From an uncultured Sphingomonadales bacterium (GTDB lineage Bacteria > Pseudomonadota > Alphaproteobacteria > Sphingomonadales > Sphingomonadaceae), in NCBI GenBank assembly GCA_903911985.1, contig CAIWFP010000038.1, positions 1 to 5,936 on the forward strand: a stretch of 5,936 bases of DNA, in the 5' to 3' direction. The translations under genes were made by a program, and so were the position numbers. This document shows positions 5,555 through 5,936 of the stretch, piece after piece. Position 1 is the first letter of the stretch. Each line of letters opens with the position of its first letter. The notes under the pieces were generated by a model. The model was given only the letters and a program-made list of their open reading frames with translations, did not search any database and had not been told where the DNA came from.

Positions 5555-5936
5555 GCACCGCCCCCTTCCGCCGGCACCAGCGCCAGCAGGGCATCGCGGC
5601 GGGCAAGCAGATCGGCATGGCGCGCGGGGTCGGGGGCAACCGGCACGGCGGTGGCGGCCAGCGCGCGATCCAGCCGTGCCGCCGCTTCCGGCGCTATCTC
5701 GGGGCAGGCCTTGGCGATGCCCACCATATCCGCCATCCGTGCCCAACAATTGAGCACGACATCGCAGCCCGCCGCCAGCGAGGCCGCCGCCCGTTCCGGA
5801 ATAGAGCCCGACAGCGCCTCCATATCGATATCCTCGGTGAGCAGCAGCCCGTCGAAACCGATGCGGCGGCGGATGATCTCCGCGATGATGAAGGGCGACA
5901 GGGTGGCGGGATTGTCCGCGTCCCACACCGGAAAGC
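5551..5936 (-). CDS. nagZ: Beta-N-acetylhexosaminidase NagZ (glycoside hydrolase family 3), C-terminal part
   Basis: About 127 C-terminal residues are visible; the gene continues past the right edge. NagZ is a cytoplasmic enzyme that removes N-acetylglucosamine from anhydro-muropeptides during peptidoglycan recycling, and in some bacteria it feeds the signal for beta-lactamase induction. The visible part begins FPVWDADNPATLSPFIIAEI. The family active-site block follows: IIRRRIGFDGLLLTEDIDM, then EALSG and LAAGCDVVLNCWARM. This fits the family 3 signature (two aliphatics, Lys/Arg, spacing to G, then Ser/Thr-Asp). The exception is the nucleophile, which reads Glu (GAG on the coding strand, 5833-5835) instead of Asp. 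The catalytic His/Asp loop is outside the window. The stop TGA overlaps the scpA GTG by 4 bases. The next genes (scpA, scpB, tatABC) are the expected neighbours. Confidence 0.92.
   Translation of the reverse strand, partial: FPVWDADNPATLSPFIIAEIIRRRIGFDGLLLTEDIDMEALSGSIPERAAASLAAGCDVVLNCWARMADMVGIAKACPEIAPEAAARLDRALAATAVPVAPDPARHADLLARRDALLALVPAEGGGA
5561..5569 (-). promoter_or_regulatory. Ribosome binding site of scpA
   Basis: The purine run GGAAGGGGG lies inside the last codons of nagZ and ends 6 bases before the scpA GTG. It supports the GTG as the true start and re-initiation after the overlapping nagZ stop. Confidence 0.55.

Overview
The window is GC-rich DNA that looks like an alphaproteobacterial chromosome. 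It is most likely from the Sphingomonadales (Novosphingobium/Sphingobium-like). This rests on protein style and on the gene order nagZ-scpA-scpB-tatA-tatB-tatC, which is common in Alphaproteobacteria. The genus is inference only. There are no RNA genes, insertion sequences, CRISPR arrays or phage genes that I can see.

Layout from left to right. The + strand carries the last third of a 3-hydroxyisobutyrate dehydrogenase-family oxidoreductase, which ends at 299. A 161-base gap between convergent genes follows (300-460), with a short inverted repeat near the oxidoreductase stop. Everything after that is on the - strand. A single transmembrane methyl-accepting chemotaxis protein (461-2212) is followed by a 117-base gap holding a GC-rich hairpin. 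Then, read right to left, comes a compact gene train: nagZ (cut by the window edge) > scpA > scpB > tatA > tatB > tatC. nagZ/scpA and scpA/scpB overlap by 4 bases (GTGA and ATGA), and the three tat genes lie 15-23 bases apart, so the train is probably one transcription unit. It combines peptidoglycan recycling (NagZ), chromosome condensation (the ScpA/ScpB partners of SMC) and folded-protein export (TatABC).

The most notable details are residue-level. The visible part of NagZ fits the glycoside hydrolase family 3 active-site signature except that the nucleophile aspartate reads as glutamate (codon 5833-5835). TatB has Lys instead of the usual Glu at position 8, with a Glu at position 7. TatC has Leu where E. 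coli has Glu170. TatB and ScpA each carry a 12-bp tandem repeat that encodes a Pro/Thr/Glu-type tetrapeptide in a linker or tail. The chemoreceptor ends in DWSQF, which resembles the C-terminal pentapeptide that tethers CheR/CheB. No wholly new multi-gene system is evident; most of the window is conserved housekeeping DNA with a chemoreceptor beside it.
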